Assembly (NCBI GenBank): GCA_020633495.1 | Contig: JACKDR010000035.1 | Coordinates: forward strand, 1-64,000 | DNA length: 64,000 bases | Direction: 5' to 3' | DNA from: Kofleriaceae bacterium | Lineage (GTDB): Bacteria > Myxococcota_A > Polyangia > Haliangiales > Haliangiaceae | Part shown: in pieces, positions 43,252 to 54,314 of the stretch | How positions within the stretch are numbered: the stretch's first letter is position 1 | How the letters are laid out: the number at the start of each line of letters is the position of its first letter | Notes under the pieces: model-generated | The model's database searches: none | What the model was told of the DNA's origin: nothing | The model's input: the letters and a program-made list of their open reading frames with translations, nothing else | Program-made: the position numbers and the translations under genes

Positions 43252-45390
43252 ATGAAGACCTTCCGCCGCGGCCTGGCCGTGATCGCCGTGCTCGCGATCG
43301 CCGCCGTGGCCACGCCGTCCGACGCCGTGGTCACCGCCACGTGGACCGTCGACAGCTACCAGCAGTTCGACAAGGGCGACGCCACCTCGGCGTTCATCAC
43401 CTCGCTCGGCGAGGTCAAGCCGGGCTGGGACACCAAGCGCACCGAGCTCCAGGGCACCGGCGTGTGGTCGGCGGTGCGGCTGGCCGACGGCACGATCCTG
43501 GTCGGCACCGACGACAACGGCGCGGTCTACAAGGTCACCGGCGACGGCTCCAAGAAGCTGGCCACGATCGACGGCGCGATCGCCGTGGTCGCGCTGACCC
43601 AGGCCCCCGACGGCGCGGTCTACGCCGGCGCGATGCCCGGCGACACGATCTGGAAGCTCGACCTCGCCGGCGGCAAGCCCACCGCGTACGCGTCGATGAA
43701 GGGCGTCGAGACGGTGTGGTCGCTGGCCGCCACCGGCGACGCGGTCTGGGCCGGCACCGGCCCCGACGGCAAGCTCTACAAGGCCACCAAGGGCACCGCC
43801 AAGGAGGCCTTCGCCACCGAGGACAAGCGCGTCACCGCGCTGGCCGTCACCGGCGACGGCGCGGTGTGGATGGGCACCAGCGAGCGCGCGCTGGTGTTCC
43901 GCCTCGACGCCAGGACCGGCAAGACCCGCGCGATGGCCGACTTCGCCGGCAACGAGATCACCGCGCTGGCGCCGATGCGCGGCGGCGTCGTGGTCGCCGC
44001 CAACGAGCTGTCCGAGGTCCCGACCCCGGGCACCAAGACCGCGACCGCGACCCAGGACAGCGACAAGCCGGGCCAGCCCAAGGGCCAGGCGCCCAAGCTG
44101 CCCGACGTCGGCTCGGCGCCGGGCGCCGACAAGGACAACTCGGCGACCGAGCTGGGCCGCAAGGGCGCGCGCAAGGGCAAGGGCGCGCTGTTCCGGGTCG
44201 CCGACGACGGCCGCCTCGAGCAGCTGCACGCGCTGACCCAGACCTACTTCACCTCGATCGCGGTCGATCCCGACGGCGCGGTCTACGCCGGCGCTGCCGA
44301 CAAGGGCCGGGTCTACCTGGTCGACACCGACGACAGCGTCGCGACCGCGTTCGACGTCGACGAGCGCGCGGTGTCGCAGCTGTTCTGGGACGGCGCGCCC
44401 GGCAAGAAGCTGGCGTTCTGCACCGACGACGGCGCCGCGCTGTACCGCGCCACCGGCAAGGCGTCCAAGGCCAACTACGTCAGCGAGGTCTACGACGCCA
44501 AGAGCCCGTCGCGGTTCGGCCGGCTGACCTGGAAGGCCACCGGCAAGGTCGTGCTCGAGACCCGGTCGGGCAACACCGCCAAGCCGGGCCCGGGCTGGAG
44601 CGAGTGGGAGAAGCCGGCCGGCGTCGGCAAGCTCGGCGGCGGCACGGTCGGTGGCAAGGTCGCCAGCCCGCCCGGCCGCTACGTCCAGTTCCGGATCTCG
44701 TTCGGCGGCGATGACGCCTCGGTCCGCCAGGTCTCGACCTACTACGTGCCGCAGAACACCGCGACCGAGGTCACCGACGTCGAGGTCGAGCTCGCCACCA
44801 CCGAGGCGACGCCGACGCTCAAGGACACCGCGGCGCGGCCGCGGACGCCGACGGTGCGGATCAAGTGGAAGGCCGACAACGGCGACGGCGACGCCACCAG
44901 CTACGCGCTGGCGGTGCGCCGCGACGGCGAGGCCGACTGGCGGCCGCTGTCGACCGGCAAGACCCCGCTGACCGCGACGCAGTGGGAGTGGAACACCGAG
45001 GCCGTGCCCGACGGCTGGTACCGGGTCCGGGTCACCTCGACCGACGCCGCCGCCAACTCGCCCGACCGGGCGCTGACCTCGACGTCGACCTCGGCGCTGT
45101 TCGCGATCGACAACACGCGGCCGGCGATCGACGACCTGCGGGTCCAGTACCCCAAGGCCACCGCCAAGGCGTCCGACGCCATCAACGTCATCACCGAGAT
45201 GTCGTTCTCGGTCGACGACGGGCCGTGGCAGCTGGGCACCACCGGCGACGGCATCTTCGACGACCTGTCGGAGACGCTGGTCGTCGAGATGCCGGCCGAC
45301 CTGACCAAGGGCACCCACACCCTGGCGATCCGGGTCGCCGACGCCAACGGCAACGTCGGCGCGACGTCGACCACGTTCGTGGTCAAGTGA
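43252..45390 (+). CDS. Secreted beta-propeller protein with C-terminal Fn3-like part
   Basis: 712 residues with a signal peptide (about 1-25) and an AGGGGAA ribosome site. Repeated blade-like units, each near LADGTILVGTDDNGAVYKV, APDGAVYAGAMPGDTIWKL or DPDGAVYAGAADKGRVYLV, suggest a seven- or eight-blade propeller over about 30-400. A discoidin-like stretch (RYVQFRISFGGDD) and an Fn3-like segment (KWKADNGDGDATSYALAVRR) follow. No enzyme motifs are seen, so it is probably a binding or scaffold partner of the neighbouring protease. Confidence 0.75.
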   Translation: MKTFRRGLAVIAVLAIAAVATPSDAVVTATWTVDSYQQFDKGDATSAFITSLGEVKPGWDTKRTELQGTGVWSAVRLADGTILVGTDDNGAVYKVTGDGSKKLATIDGAIAVVALTQAPDGAVYAGAMPGDTIWKLDLAGGKPTAYASMKGVETVWSLAATGDAVWAGTGPDGKLYKATKGTAKEAFATEDKRVTALAVTGDGAVWMGTSERALVFRLDARTGKTRAMADFAGNEITALAPMRGGVVVAANELSEVPTPGTKTATATQDSDKPGQPKGQAPKLPDVGSAPGADKDNSATELGRKGARKGKGALFRVADDGRLEQLHALTQTYFTSIAVDPDGAVYAGAADKGRVYLVDTDDSVATAFDVDERAVSQLFWDGAPGKKLAFCTDDGAALYRATGKASKANYVSEVYDAKSPSRFGRLTWKATGKVVLETRSGNTAKPGPGWSEWEKPAGVGKLGGGTVGGKVASPPGRYVQFRISFGGDDASVRQVSTYYVPQNTATEVTDVEVELATTEATPTLKDTAARPRTPTVRIKWKADNGDGDATSYALAVRRDGEADWRPLSTGKTPLTATQWEWNTEAVPDGWYRVRVTSTDAAANSPDRALTSTSTSALFAIDNTRPAIDDLRVQYPKATAKASDAINVITEMSFSVDDGPWQLGTTGDGIFDDLSETLVVEMPADLTKGTHTLAIRVADANGNVGATSTTFVVK

Positions 45391-45394
45391 GGGC

Positions 45395-47353
<1,959 letters not shown>

Positions 47354-47400
47354 CCGCGGCGCGCCGGAGCGCGCCCGCGTGGATCACGTCGCCGGCGGGA

Positions 47401-47814
47401 TCAGGCGCGCGCCGTGCGCGCGAGGTCGAGCAGCTTGGGCAGGGTCAGCGTGTCGAGCTTGGCCAGGTAGTCCTTGTCCTTGGCCTTGCCGGTCGCCGCG
47501 CCGATCGCCGCGATCAGCTTGGCGCGCCCGCCGTACTTCTGCTGCACCTTCTCGACCGTCTTCGACAAGCGGAGCAGCTGCAGGTTCGACGCCTTGAGCA
47601 GGCGGCCCTCGAGCTGGTCGGTGTCCTCGTCGCCGCGCGCCAGCGGCTCGACGAGCTTCTTGACCAGGCTCTCCTTGGAGCCGTGCAGCGCCTTGAGCTT
47701 GGTCAGCGGGCCGTGCGCGGGCTTCTTGGCCTTGATCTTGGCGCGGGCCTTGGCCTTGCCCTTGCCGGCGGGAGCCTTGGTGTCGGTCTTCTTGGTGGTC
47801 GTCTTGGTGGCCAT
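47401..47814 (-). CDS. Small Lys/Ala-rich protein, histone H1-like N-terminus
   Basis: 137 residues from the ATG at 47812-47814, fixed by GGAG seven bases upstream. Residues 1-40 are basic with KTTTKK and KAKARAKIKAKK runs, like H1/HU-tail proteins of myxobacteria. The rest (about 45-137) is a compact helical domain (LLRLSKTVEKVQQKYGGRAKL) that I cannot name. It could bind DNA or RNA through its tail (inference). It converges with the metallophosphatase. Confidence 0.68.
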   Translation of the reverse strand: MATKTTTKKTDTKAPAGKGKAKARAKIKAKKPAHGPLTKLKALHGSKESLVKKLVEPLARGDEDTDQLEGRLLKASNLQLLRLSKTVEKVQQKYGGRAKLIAAIGAATGKAKDKDYLAKLDTLTLPKLLDLARTARA

Positions 47815-47816
47815 GG

Positions 47817-48872
47817 TCAATCTCCGCGAGCTCCGCCATCCGGCGGGGTTTCAGCTGCGCCAGCATCGCCGGGCGCCAAACCAGGGGACGCATCCTGCTG
47901 ACTCGGTCCCCGGCTGTCAATCCGAGACAGCACCTCCTTGACCTCGTCCGAGGTCAGGTCGACGCCGAACCGGACCACGTCGTCGTCCCGCGACGCCGCG
48001 ATCTTGGCCGCGAGCTGGCCGAGGCCCCGGGCCTGGGCCGCGATCGCGACCAGGGCCAGAGTCGGGTTCACATGCGATTCCAGGGCCTTGGCCTCGTCGA
48101 CGGTGGCCATCACCGCGCCCAGGCTGACCCGCAGGCCCGCCGACGGGTCGAGGGCGGCCAGGAACGCCTTCGGTGGCGTGGTCACGGCGCCGCCGGTGAG
48201 CCGGGTCAGGCGCTGGCCCAGGGATCCGTCCACCTTGCCGACCGCCCACAGGGGCGCGCGGGCGTCGGCCCGGTCGATCAGGCCCTTCATCTCGGCGTCG
48301 TCGAGCACCTTGGGGCCGGGTCCCAGCGCCTCGATCACCAGCTTCTCCGAGGCCGACACCACGACCGTGTCGGCCCGGCCGAAGCCGAAGGTCACGACCC
48401 GACCGGCGTCGTCCACCTTGTACAGGGTCCGGCCCTCGACCTGGTGCGCGGTGACCTGGCCGCCGCCGGCGCCGACCGTGGTCTGCACGCACTTGGCGAG
48501 GTCGGCCTCGGCGAGCCGCCCGGTGACCACCAGCAGCGGCTCGGGCGCGTCGGTGGTGAGCGCGACGTGGACCGACGCCAGCTGGGTCCGGACGTCGAGC
48601 GCGCAGGCCTCGGCGAGGCGCTGGGTGCGGACGCCGAGATCGGGATCGCGCGCCAGCATGTCGCCGAACGCGCGCGCGACGATCTCGGAGTCGGCGAGGC
48701 GCGCGGGATCGGCGCCGATCAGGACCCGGGTCGACACCGGGACCGCGGCCAGCCCCGACAGCTCGGGCGGCGGCCGGCGCTCCGGCGGCGCCTGCTTCTT
48801 CTTGTTGCACCCCGACGCCACGGTCGCGACGACCGTCACCGCGACCAGGGTCGAGACGCGCCAGCGGGTCAT
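47817..48872 (-). CDS. Lipoprotein of unknown function (paralogue 1)
   Basis: 351 residues from the ATG at 48870-48872. The signal ends ATVASGC. The lipid-anchored body is mixed alpha/beta: VSTRVLIGADPARLADSEIVAR, then ACALDVRTQLASVHVAL and GRTLYKVDDAGRVVTFGF. It ends in an Asp/Pro/Gly-rich tail. The order and spacing of segments parallel those of the upstream lipoprotein (48869-49867), so they look like tandem paralogues. No catalytic motif is seen. The ATGA overlap with the upstream gene couples their translation. Confidence 0.75.
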   Translation of the reverse strand: MTRWRVSTLVAVTVVATVASGCNKKKQAPPERRPPPELSGLAAVPVSTRVLIGADPARLADSEIVARAFGDMLARDPDLGVRTQRLAEACALDVRTQLASVHVALTTDAPEPLLVVTGRLAEADLAKCVQTTVGAGGGQVTAHQVEGRTLYKVDDAGRVVTFGFGRADTVVVSASEKLVIEALGPGPKVLDDAEMKGLIDRADARAPLWAVGKVDGSLGQRLTRLTGGAVTTPPKAFLAALDPSAGLRVSLGAVMATVDEAKALESHVNPTLALVAIAAQARGLGQLAAKIAASRDDDVVRFGVDLTSDEVKEVLSRIDSRGPSQQDASPGLAPGDAGAAETPPDGGARGD

Positions 48873-49867
48873 CGCAGCAGGTTGCCCAGCATGCCCTTGG
48901 CGAAGTCGGCCAGCTGCGTGAGCTGATCGCGGGTCATCTTGGCGTGCAAACGCACGTCCTTGCCCTTGGATTCCACGGTGACGTCGGTGATCACGCCCTT
49001 GAGCAGCGACTTCTTCATCGAGTCGAGGGTGCGACCGAAGCCGTCGGCCATGCCCTTGGCGGCGTCCTCGGACTCGAGCCGCGCCGACAGCTGGAGGTCG
49101 AGGCTGCTGGTGATGTCGACGGTGCCGAACGCGGCCTCGAAGTCGAGGAAGCCGCGGCCGGCGTCGCGGATGGTCTGCGAGTGGCCGTTGAGGACGAACC
49201 ACACCGACCGCGTCGTGTCGAGGCCGTCGATCATGTCCATGAAGCCCTTGGAGCCGGTGATGCCGTCGCCGTCCTTGGCGGCGACGATCGCGTCCATCTC
49301 GGCCTTGGTGGGCGCGGCGCCGGCCTTGCGGGCGGCGACCAGCGTGGCGTCGTCGATGAAGGTCAGGCCGATCGCGCCGCGGCTCGACGACACGACCACG
49401 AAGGCGCCGTCGATCGTGACGGTGGTGTCGGGGACCAGCGTCGGGTCCTTGGACGCCTTGTCGGCGCACGCCATCATCTCGGTCCTGGGCAGGCCGCGCA
49501 GCACCGCGATCACGTCCTCGGAGCCGCGCTTGCCCTTGGCGCCGGCGACCACCTGCTGGACCTTGTCCATGGGGTCGAAGCCGCAGGCCTGCTTGAACGC
49601 GGCGAGGTCGCCGCCGACCCGCTCGACGACGTCCTTCTCGTAGCTCTTGAACAGCTCGCTCTTGCGCAGGGCGCCGAGGTCGACGCCGAGGACGCCGTCG
49701 GCGTCGATCGGGATCATCGCCAGCGCCTGCCGGACGTCGCCGGCGGCGGGCTTGGCGGCGCCGCCGCCCGCGGACGACGCCGACTTCTTCTCGTCCTTCT
49801 TGCAGCCGACCAGCGCGGTGGCCAGGACCAGGGACAGGATCACGATCACACGGCCGGTGGTCTTCAT
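48869..49867 (-). CDS. Lipoprotein of unknown function (paralogue 2)
   Basis: 332 residues; the signal ends TALVGC and is followed by KKDEKK. GVLGVDLGALRKSELFKSYE, then QACGFDPMDKVQQVVAGAKG and IAVLRGLPRTEMMACA, align by pattern with paralogue 1. Later come AFVVVSSSRGAIGLTFIDD and a helical end. No function recognised. The divergent gene is RNase HI, about 70 bases away. Confidence 0.78.
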   Translation of the reverse strand: MKTTGRVIVILSLVLATALVGCKKDEKKSASSAGGGAAKPAAGDVRQALAMIPIDADGVLGVDLGALRKSELFKSYEKDVVERVGGDLAAFKQACGFDPMDKVQQVVAGAKGKRGSEDVIAVLRGLPRTEMMACADKASKDPTLVPDTTVTIDGAFVVVSSSRGAIGLTFIDDATLVAARKAGAAPTKAEMDAIVAAKDGDGITGSKGFMDMIDGLDTTRSVWFVLNGHSQTIRDAGRGFLDFEAAFGTVDITSSLDLQLSARLESEDAAKGMADGFGRTLDSMKKSLLKGVITDVTVESKGKDVRLHAKMTRDQLTQLADFAKGMLGNLLR

Positions 49868-49936
49868 GGTCGGTGGGTTTGTAACACGGCGCCCCACCCT
49901 CGCAAGACGCGGTCCGCAGGGGTATGGTCCGCGGCC

Positions 49937-50614
49937 ATGCCGTGGGTGCCCTGCAAGCTCCGTGACGCCGAGGTCTGGGCCCGTGCCGACGAGCGCGGCG
50001 AGCTCGTCACCGACGCCTCGGGTCGCGTCGAGGTGGTCTACAAGGCCCAGCCGGGCGCCAAGGTCTACCGGGCCGGCGCGCGCAACCTGCTGCGCCAGAG
50101 CGGCGCCGCGGTCGACTTCGAGGCCGGCGAGCCGGCGCCCGAACGTCCCGCCAAGCCGGCGCGCGGCGGCGCCGCCAGCGCCAGCGCCGGCGCCGGCGCG
50201 ATCCCCGAGGGCGCGATCGCGGTGTGGACCGACGGCGCGTGCACCGGCAACCCCGGACCGTGCGGCATCGGCGTCGTCGTGGTCGAGGACGGCGAGCGCC
50301 GCGAGGCCTCGGAGTACCTCGGCGAGGGCACCAACAACATCGCCGAGCTGGTCGCGATCGAGCGCGGCCTCGAGCTGGTGCGCGATCGCCAGCGCTGCGT
50401 GCTGGTCCACTCCGACTCGTCGTACGCGCTCGGCCTGCTCGGCAAGAACTGGAAGGCCAAGGCCAACGCCGAGCTGGTGGCGCGCCTGCGCAAGCTCGCC
50501 GGCGAGTTCGCCGACGTCCGCTGGATCAAGGTCAAGGGCCACGCCGGCGTGCCCGAGAACGAGCGCTGCGATCAGCTCGCGCGCGACGCGATCACCAACC
50601 GCGGCCGCCGGTAG
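49937..50614 (+). CDS. rnhA: Ribonuclease HI with N-terminal extension
   Basis: 225 residues. The C-terminal RNase H fold (about 95-222) has all four catalytic acids in place: VWTDGACTGNPG, NNIAELVAIERGL, LVHSDSSYAL and GHAGVPENERCDQLA. It cuts RNA in RNA-DNA hybrids. The N-terminal ~85 residues (WVPCKLRDAEVWARADERGELV...) form a small domain that is not the usual eukaryotic hybrid-binding domain; the function is unknown. An Ala/Pro linker joins them. Confidence 0.9.
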   Translation: MPWVPCKLRDAEVWARADERGELVTDASGRVEVVYKAQPGAKVYRAGARNLLRQSGAAVDFEAGEPAPERPAKPARGGAASASAGAGAIPEGAIAVWTDGACTGNPGPCGIGVVVVEDGERREASEYLGEGTNNIAELVAIERGLELVRDRQRCVLVHSDSSYALGLLGKNWKAKANAELVARLRKLAGEFADVRWIKVKGHAGVPENERCDQLARDAITNRGRR

Positions 50615-50639
50615 GCGCGCGCGGCGCGCGGCGCCGTCC

Positions 50640-51437
50640 CTACGTCGACGTCCCGGTCGCGGCGCCGGTCGCGGCGAGCCCGGCCTGGAACGCGTCGAGG
50701 CAGCGCCGCAGGAACGTGTCGTCGGTGCGTCGACGGTCCGGCCCCGCGCGCTGCATCAACGAGTGCCCGACGGCGTCGGGGTCGCCGACCAGGTCGAGGA
50801 AGCGCGCGATCAGCCGGCGGTGCGCGCCGCTGGTGGCGACGGCACCGACGTCCCGACCGAGCAAGTAGGCCGGCACCAGGTCGAAGTCCCGGCCCGCCCC
50901 CTCGTCGAAGCGACGATCGTCGTCATCGTCGACGTACGCGTCGAGCAGGTGCGCGATGTCCTCGAGATCGCGCTCGCGCTCTGTGGGCCGATCGCAGTAG
51001 GCGGCCATCTTCAATACGCAGACCACCGACGACGGGGCGACCTGCACGACGAACCCGGCGGTGACCGTGTGGAGCGTGGCGTGCGCGAACGCGAGCTCCA
51101 TCCCGATCAGGCTCATCACGTTGCCGTCCGGCCAGCAGATCTGCCCGCGCGCGAGCGCCGTCGGCCCCGCCGGCAGCAGATCGATGGTCGCCCCCAGCGG
51201 CGAGGTGAACTCGTGGGCCCGGCGCGCGTGCTGGCGCCATCCCGGCGCCCGGTCCAGCGGGCCGGGGACGTCGTCCAGCTCGAGCGCGAGCGCGAGATCG
51301 AGGTCCGCCGTGGTCCTCCACCACGGACGCCGATGATGGAAGGCGAGCGCCGTGGCGCCGATGATCACGATGCGCGTGTCGGGCCACACCGCTCGCAGCT
51401 CGCGGAGAGCCTGGATCTGTGCGGGTGACAGGGTCAT
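50640..51437 (-). CDS. AbiEii-like nucleotidyltransferase toxin
   Basis: 265 residues. IVIIGATALAFHHRR followed by TTADLDLALAL is the nucleotidyltransferase core of AbiEii-type toxins (a DLDLAL metal pair after the GATA helix). AFAHATLHTV and VVCVLKMAAYCDRPTERERDLEDI complete it. These enzymes block growth by modifying tRNA or nucleotides. Its ATG overlaps the stop of the AbiEi-like antitoxin gene by four bases (ATGA), the standard order of type IV pairs. Confidence 0.83.
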   Translation of the reverse strand: MTLSPAQIQALRELRAVWPDTRIVIIGATALAFHHRRPWWRTTADLDLALALELDDVPGPLDRAPGWRQHARRAHEFTSPLGATIDLLPAGPTALARGQICWPDGNVMSLIGMELAFAHATLHTVTAGFVVQVAPSSVVCVLKMAAYCDRPTERERDLEDIAHLLDAYVDDDDDRRFDEGAGRDFDLVPAYLLGRDVGAVATSGAHRRLIARFLDLVGDPDAVGHSLMQRAGPDRRRTDDTFLRRCLDAFQAGLAATGAATGTST

Positions 51438-52459
51438 GCCTCCGGCTCCCACGCCGACCGGATCCGCGTCTCGTACAGCTCGCGGGCCGCCTCGCGGGCG
51501 CGCTCGGACCCCTCGCTCAGCGTCTCCGAGTACACGAGCAACGGATGCACGGTGTCCGAGCCCGACTGCCAGTTCAACGTACCGAACGCATCCATCAGCA
51601 CGAGGTTGCCGCGCGGATCGCTCAACGCGTGCATCCGCTGCGCGACCGCGTCGGGCGCGGCGCGCACGTGCGCGACGGTTCGCGGTCCACGGTGATGACC
51701 GGTGATGCGGAATCCGGCCGCCGTCCCGCCCCACCGGAGCCCGGCGACGCCCGCTGCGGCGAGCGCCTGCGTGAGCTGTCGTTCGAGCTCCATGGGATCG
51801 TCGGGCCGGGTACGGTAGGTCCCCCACAGGAGCGATGGCCGGACGATCGTCTCGTAGCCGTGGAGCCACAGGTCGAGAGCGTCTTGCCGGCGCCGCGGGT
51901 TCCAGCGGGTCTTCGTCTTGGTGGCCAGCAGGTACGCGTCGTCGAGCAAGCGGCGCCGCAGGTCCGAGACTGGCTGGCGACTGACCCCCGCGCGCTCGGC
52001 GACGGTTCGCACCGGTGCGTCGAGCAGGTCGGGCTCCGCGAGGTAGGCGAACAGGACCTGATAGGCCGGGCGCCGGAGTCCCTTGCCGGCGCCCGGCCGG
52101 CGCGCGCCGGTCTTGCCCTCGACGTGGATGAACAGCGGCGGCAGCACCAGGTGGCAGTTACCGTGAACGTCGACGTAGTTGACGCCCGCCTCGCTCAGGA
52201 GGGCGGCCAGGCCGGCCCCGACGTGGGGCGCGAAGATCACGACAGGCTCGGTGCTGGCGGCCGCGGTCGACACGATGTGGTGGGCGGTCTGCGCGGTGAG
52301 GTGGCTACGGAAGATCCGGACCACGACCTCGCGATCGCCCGCCTCGGTCTCGAGCCGTGCGCGCACGTCCGGGCCGCGCCCTTGTTTCGCATACCGAAAC
52401 GACTGGACCCCTGGGAGTCCCTCCAGCACTCGCCGGTACAGGTCCAGGTCGCCGCGCAT
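51434..52459 (-). CDS. AbiEi-like antitoxin/transcriptional regulator
   Basis: 341 residues. A winged HTH is in the middle (about 150-190; VRTVAERAGVSRQPVSDLRRRLLD). Before it lies the variable N-domain (VVIFAPHVGAGLAALLSEAGVNYVD), and after it the antitoxin C-domain. This matches the AbiEi family of type IV toxin-antitoxin systems, which also repress their own promoter. Upstream are an AAGGA site and, on this strand, TATAAG only six bases before the ATG, with a perfect palindrome just beyond. Confidence 0.83.
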   Translation of the reverse strand: MRGDLDLYRRVLEGLPGVQSFRYAKQGRGPDVRARLETEAGDREVVVRIFRSHLTAQTAHHIVSTAAASTEPVVIFAPHVGAGLAALLSEAGVNYVDVHGNCHLVLPPLFIHVEGKTGARRPGAGKGLRRPAYQVLFAYLAEPDLLDAPVRTVAERAGVSRQPVSDLRRRLLDDAYLLATKTKTRWNPRRRQDALDLWLHGYETIVRPSLLWGTYRTRPDDPMELERQLTQALAAAGVAGLRWGGTAAGFRITGHHRGPRTVAHVRAAPDAVAQRMHALSDPRGNLVLMDAFGTLNWQSGSDTVHPLLVYSETLSEGSERAREAARELYETRIRSAWEPEA

Positions 52460-52465
52460 GACATC

Positions 52466-52494
52466 CTTATAGCACTGTCATTTACTAAATGACA
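52466..52494 (-). promoter_or_regulatory. AbiE promoter with TATAAG -10 element
   Basis: On the minus strand, TATAAG (52466-52471) matches the -10 consensus at five of six positions. Its spacing to the ATG at 52457-52459 would put the start site at or next to the A of ATG, so the message may be leaderless. An AAGGA lies in the same stretch, so a short leader is also possible. The -35 is poor, as expected for a repressor-controlled promoter. Confidence 0.5.
52476..52494. promoter_or_regulatory. Perfect 19-base palindrome, AbiEi operator candidate
   Basis: TGTCATTT-ACT-AAATGACA, with 8-base perfect arms, overlaps the spacer and -35 region of the toxin-antitoxin promoter. It is also one of the most AT-rich short stretches in the window. 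Direct or inverted repeats here are the known binding sites of AbiEi-type antitoxins. Confidence 0.75.
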
Positions 52495-52537
52495 CGTCGA
52501 TATGGATGTCGTCCACGAGGGGACGGCGCGCGCGGCG

Positions 52538-53500
52538 CTAGCAGATCTCGCGGTGGACCCACGACGCGGCGTCGCGCAGGGTCACCGGCTCGAAGTGCGC
52601 CAGCGCCTGATCGAGCACCGCCTCGAAGGCGGCGAGCTTGTCGGCGAGCGGACGCCGCAGGTCGGCCTGGCGGGCCACCAGCTCGCCGGGGATGCCGTCG
52701 GCCTCGGCGTCGGCGAGGTCCATGCCGTGGAGCTCGAAGTTGAAGAACCGGCGCCCGCGCATCGCCGCGACCGTGGCGCGCCGCGCCCACGGCGGCGCCA
52801 GCAGCAGCGAGGTGCCGATCGCCGGGATCCGGGCCCACGGCGTCACCGCGATCGGCAGCTCGACCAGCGGCGCCTGGCCGCGCCGCCACGGCGCCGCCAT
52901 CGCCGGCCGGTACGGCGCGGGCGGCGCCGCCAGCGCCCGCGGATCGGTCATGACCGCGCCCGACGGCTGGCCGACCGCCGCCAGCGCCGCCATCACCGCG
53001 GCCTTGGCCGCGTAGTAGCCGGGCGCCGGGAAGATCGACGAGTCGTAGGCGTAGCCGCGCCGCGCCAGCTCGGCGAGCATCGTCGTCGACAGATCGTAGC
53101 CGGGCGCGCGGAACCCGGCGGTCGGCCGCCCGGTGATCTCGCGCAGCAGCGCGTCGCACGCGCCGATCTCGCGGGCGACGTCGTCGGCGCCCAGCCGGGC
53201 CATCTCGTACGGGTGGCCGTGGCTGTGGTTGCCCAGCTCGTGACCGGCCGCGACCAGATCGCCGAGCAGGGCGCGGGCGGCGCGGGCGCGGCCGCCGAGG
53301 ACGTGGACGTCGACGTCGGCGCCGACGATGAAGAACGTGGCGGCGACGCCGCGGCGGGCCAGGACCTCGGCGAACCGCGGCACGCAGCGCCGCATCACCA
53401 GGTCGCGCAGCTCCTCGGGCGGCTCGCCCAGGCCGTAGATCCGGTAGTAGCAGGGCACCGGATCGACGTCGATCGACACCGCGAGGTAGCGGGTCGTCAT
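52538..53500 (-). CDS. NodB-type polysaccharide deacetylase
   Basis: 320 residues, no signal peptide. FFIVGADVDV and HELGNHSHGHP (metal His pair with preceding SIDVD Asp), then FRAPGYDLS, are the NodB-homology motifs. It removes acetyl groups from GlcNAc-type sugars or related amides. It lies 19 bases after the GT2 gene on the same strand; together they suggest synthesis or trimming of a lipid-linked or surface glycan. Confidence 0.88.
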   Translation of the reverse strand: MTTRYLAVSIDVDPVPCYYRIYGLGEPPEELRDLVMRRCVPRFAEVLARRGVAATFFIVGADVDVHVLGGRARAARALLGDLVAAGHELGNHSHGHPYEMARLGADDVAREIGACDALLREITGRPTAGFRAPGYDLSTTMLAELARRGYAYDSSIFPAPGYYAAKAAVMAALAAVGQPSGAVMTDPRALAAPPAPYRPAMAAPWRRGQAPLVELPIAVTPWARIPAIGTSLLLAPPWARRATVAAMRGRRFFNFELHGMDLADAEADGIPGELVARQADLRRPLADKLAAFEAVLDQALAHFEPVTLRDAASWVHREIC

Positions 53501-53519
53501 CGTCGGCTCGCGCGCGGCC

Positions 53520-54281
53520 TCACGGCTTGCCGCCCATGCGGATGACCCAGGTCAGGCGCGCCAGCCCCGACAGCACCCGCGGCACCCGCTTGACCAGGTT
53601 GATCGCCGGCGGCCGCTTCTCGGCCAGGCGGATCGGGATCTCGACGACGTGCAGGCCGTCGCGGCCGGCGCGGATCACCAGCTCCGACGCGAACAGGTCG
53701 CGGTCGATGACGCAGGCCTCGACCACCGGCAGGACCCGATCGCGATCGAAGGCCTTGAGGCCGTGGGTGTCGGTGCCGCGGAAGTCGAGCGCGACCCGCA
53801 GCATGCCGTTGATGACCCGGGTCGCGGCGCGGCGGAACAGCGGCCGCTGATCGCTGGCCCCCTTCATCGCCTTGCTGCCGACGACGAAGTCGCAGTCGCC
53901 GTGGCGCAGGAGCTCGAGGGCGCGGCGGTGGAAGTCGGTGTCGCACAGGTCGATCTCGTCGCAGATGACCCAGGCGCCGCGGGCCTCGAGGATGCCGCGG
54001 CGCAGCGCCTTGCCGTAGTTGGGCTCGCCCAGCGAGAAGCAGCGGACCTCGACGCCGTCGGCGTGGGCCTCGGCGGCGAGGTGCTCGGCGGCCTCGACGG
54101 TGCCGTCGCGCGAGCCGTTCTCGGCGATGATGACCTCGAAGCGCAGGTCCGGGTTCTCGAGCTCGGCGCGCAGCTGGACCAGGCCGTGGCGCAGCGCGGT
54201 GATCGCCTCGCGGAGGATGCCCTCCTCGTTGTAGACGGGGATGACGATCGAGACGTCGGGGGGCGGTACGGCGGAGGTCAT
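53520..54281 (-). CDS. GT2-family glycosyltransferase (DPM1-like)
   Basis: 253 residues. VSIVIPVYNEEGILREAI starts the GT-A fold. ENGSRDGTVE and CDEIDLCDTDFH (DxD-type metal site) follow, with late acidic-loop marks FDRDRVLPV and AEKRPPAIN. Overall pattern is that of polyprenyl-phosphate sugar synthases. Its product could feed the GT39-like membrane enzyme at 57445 (inference). Confidence 0.87.
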   Translation of the reverse strand: MTSAVPPPDVSIVIPVYNEEGILREAITALRHGLVQLRAELENPDLRFEVIIAENGSRDGTVEAAEHLAAEAHADGVEVRCFSLGEPNYGKALRRGILEARGAWVICDEIDLCDTDFHRRALELLRHGDCDFVVGSKAMKGASDQRPLFRRAATRVINGMLRVALDFRGTDTHGLKAFDRDRVLPVVEACVIDRDLFASELVIRAGRDGLHVVEIPIRLAEKRPPAINLVKRVPRVLSGLARLTWVIRMGGKP

Positions 54282-54314
54282 GGCGGGAGCCGTCGAGATA
54301 GCACGTCCCGGCGA

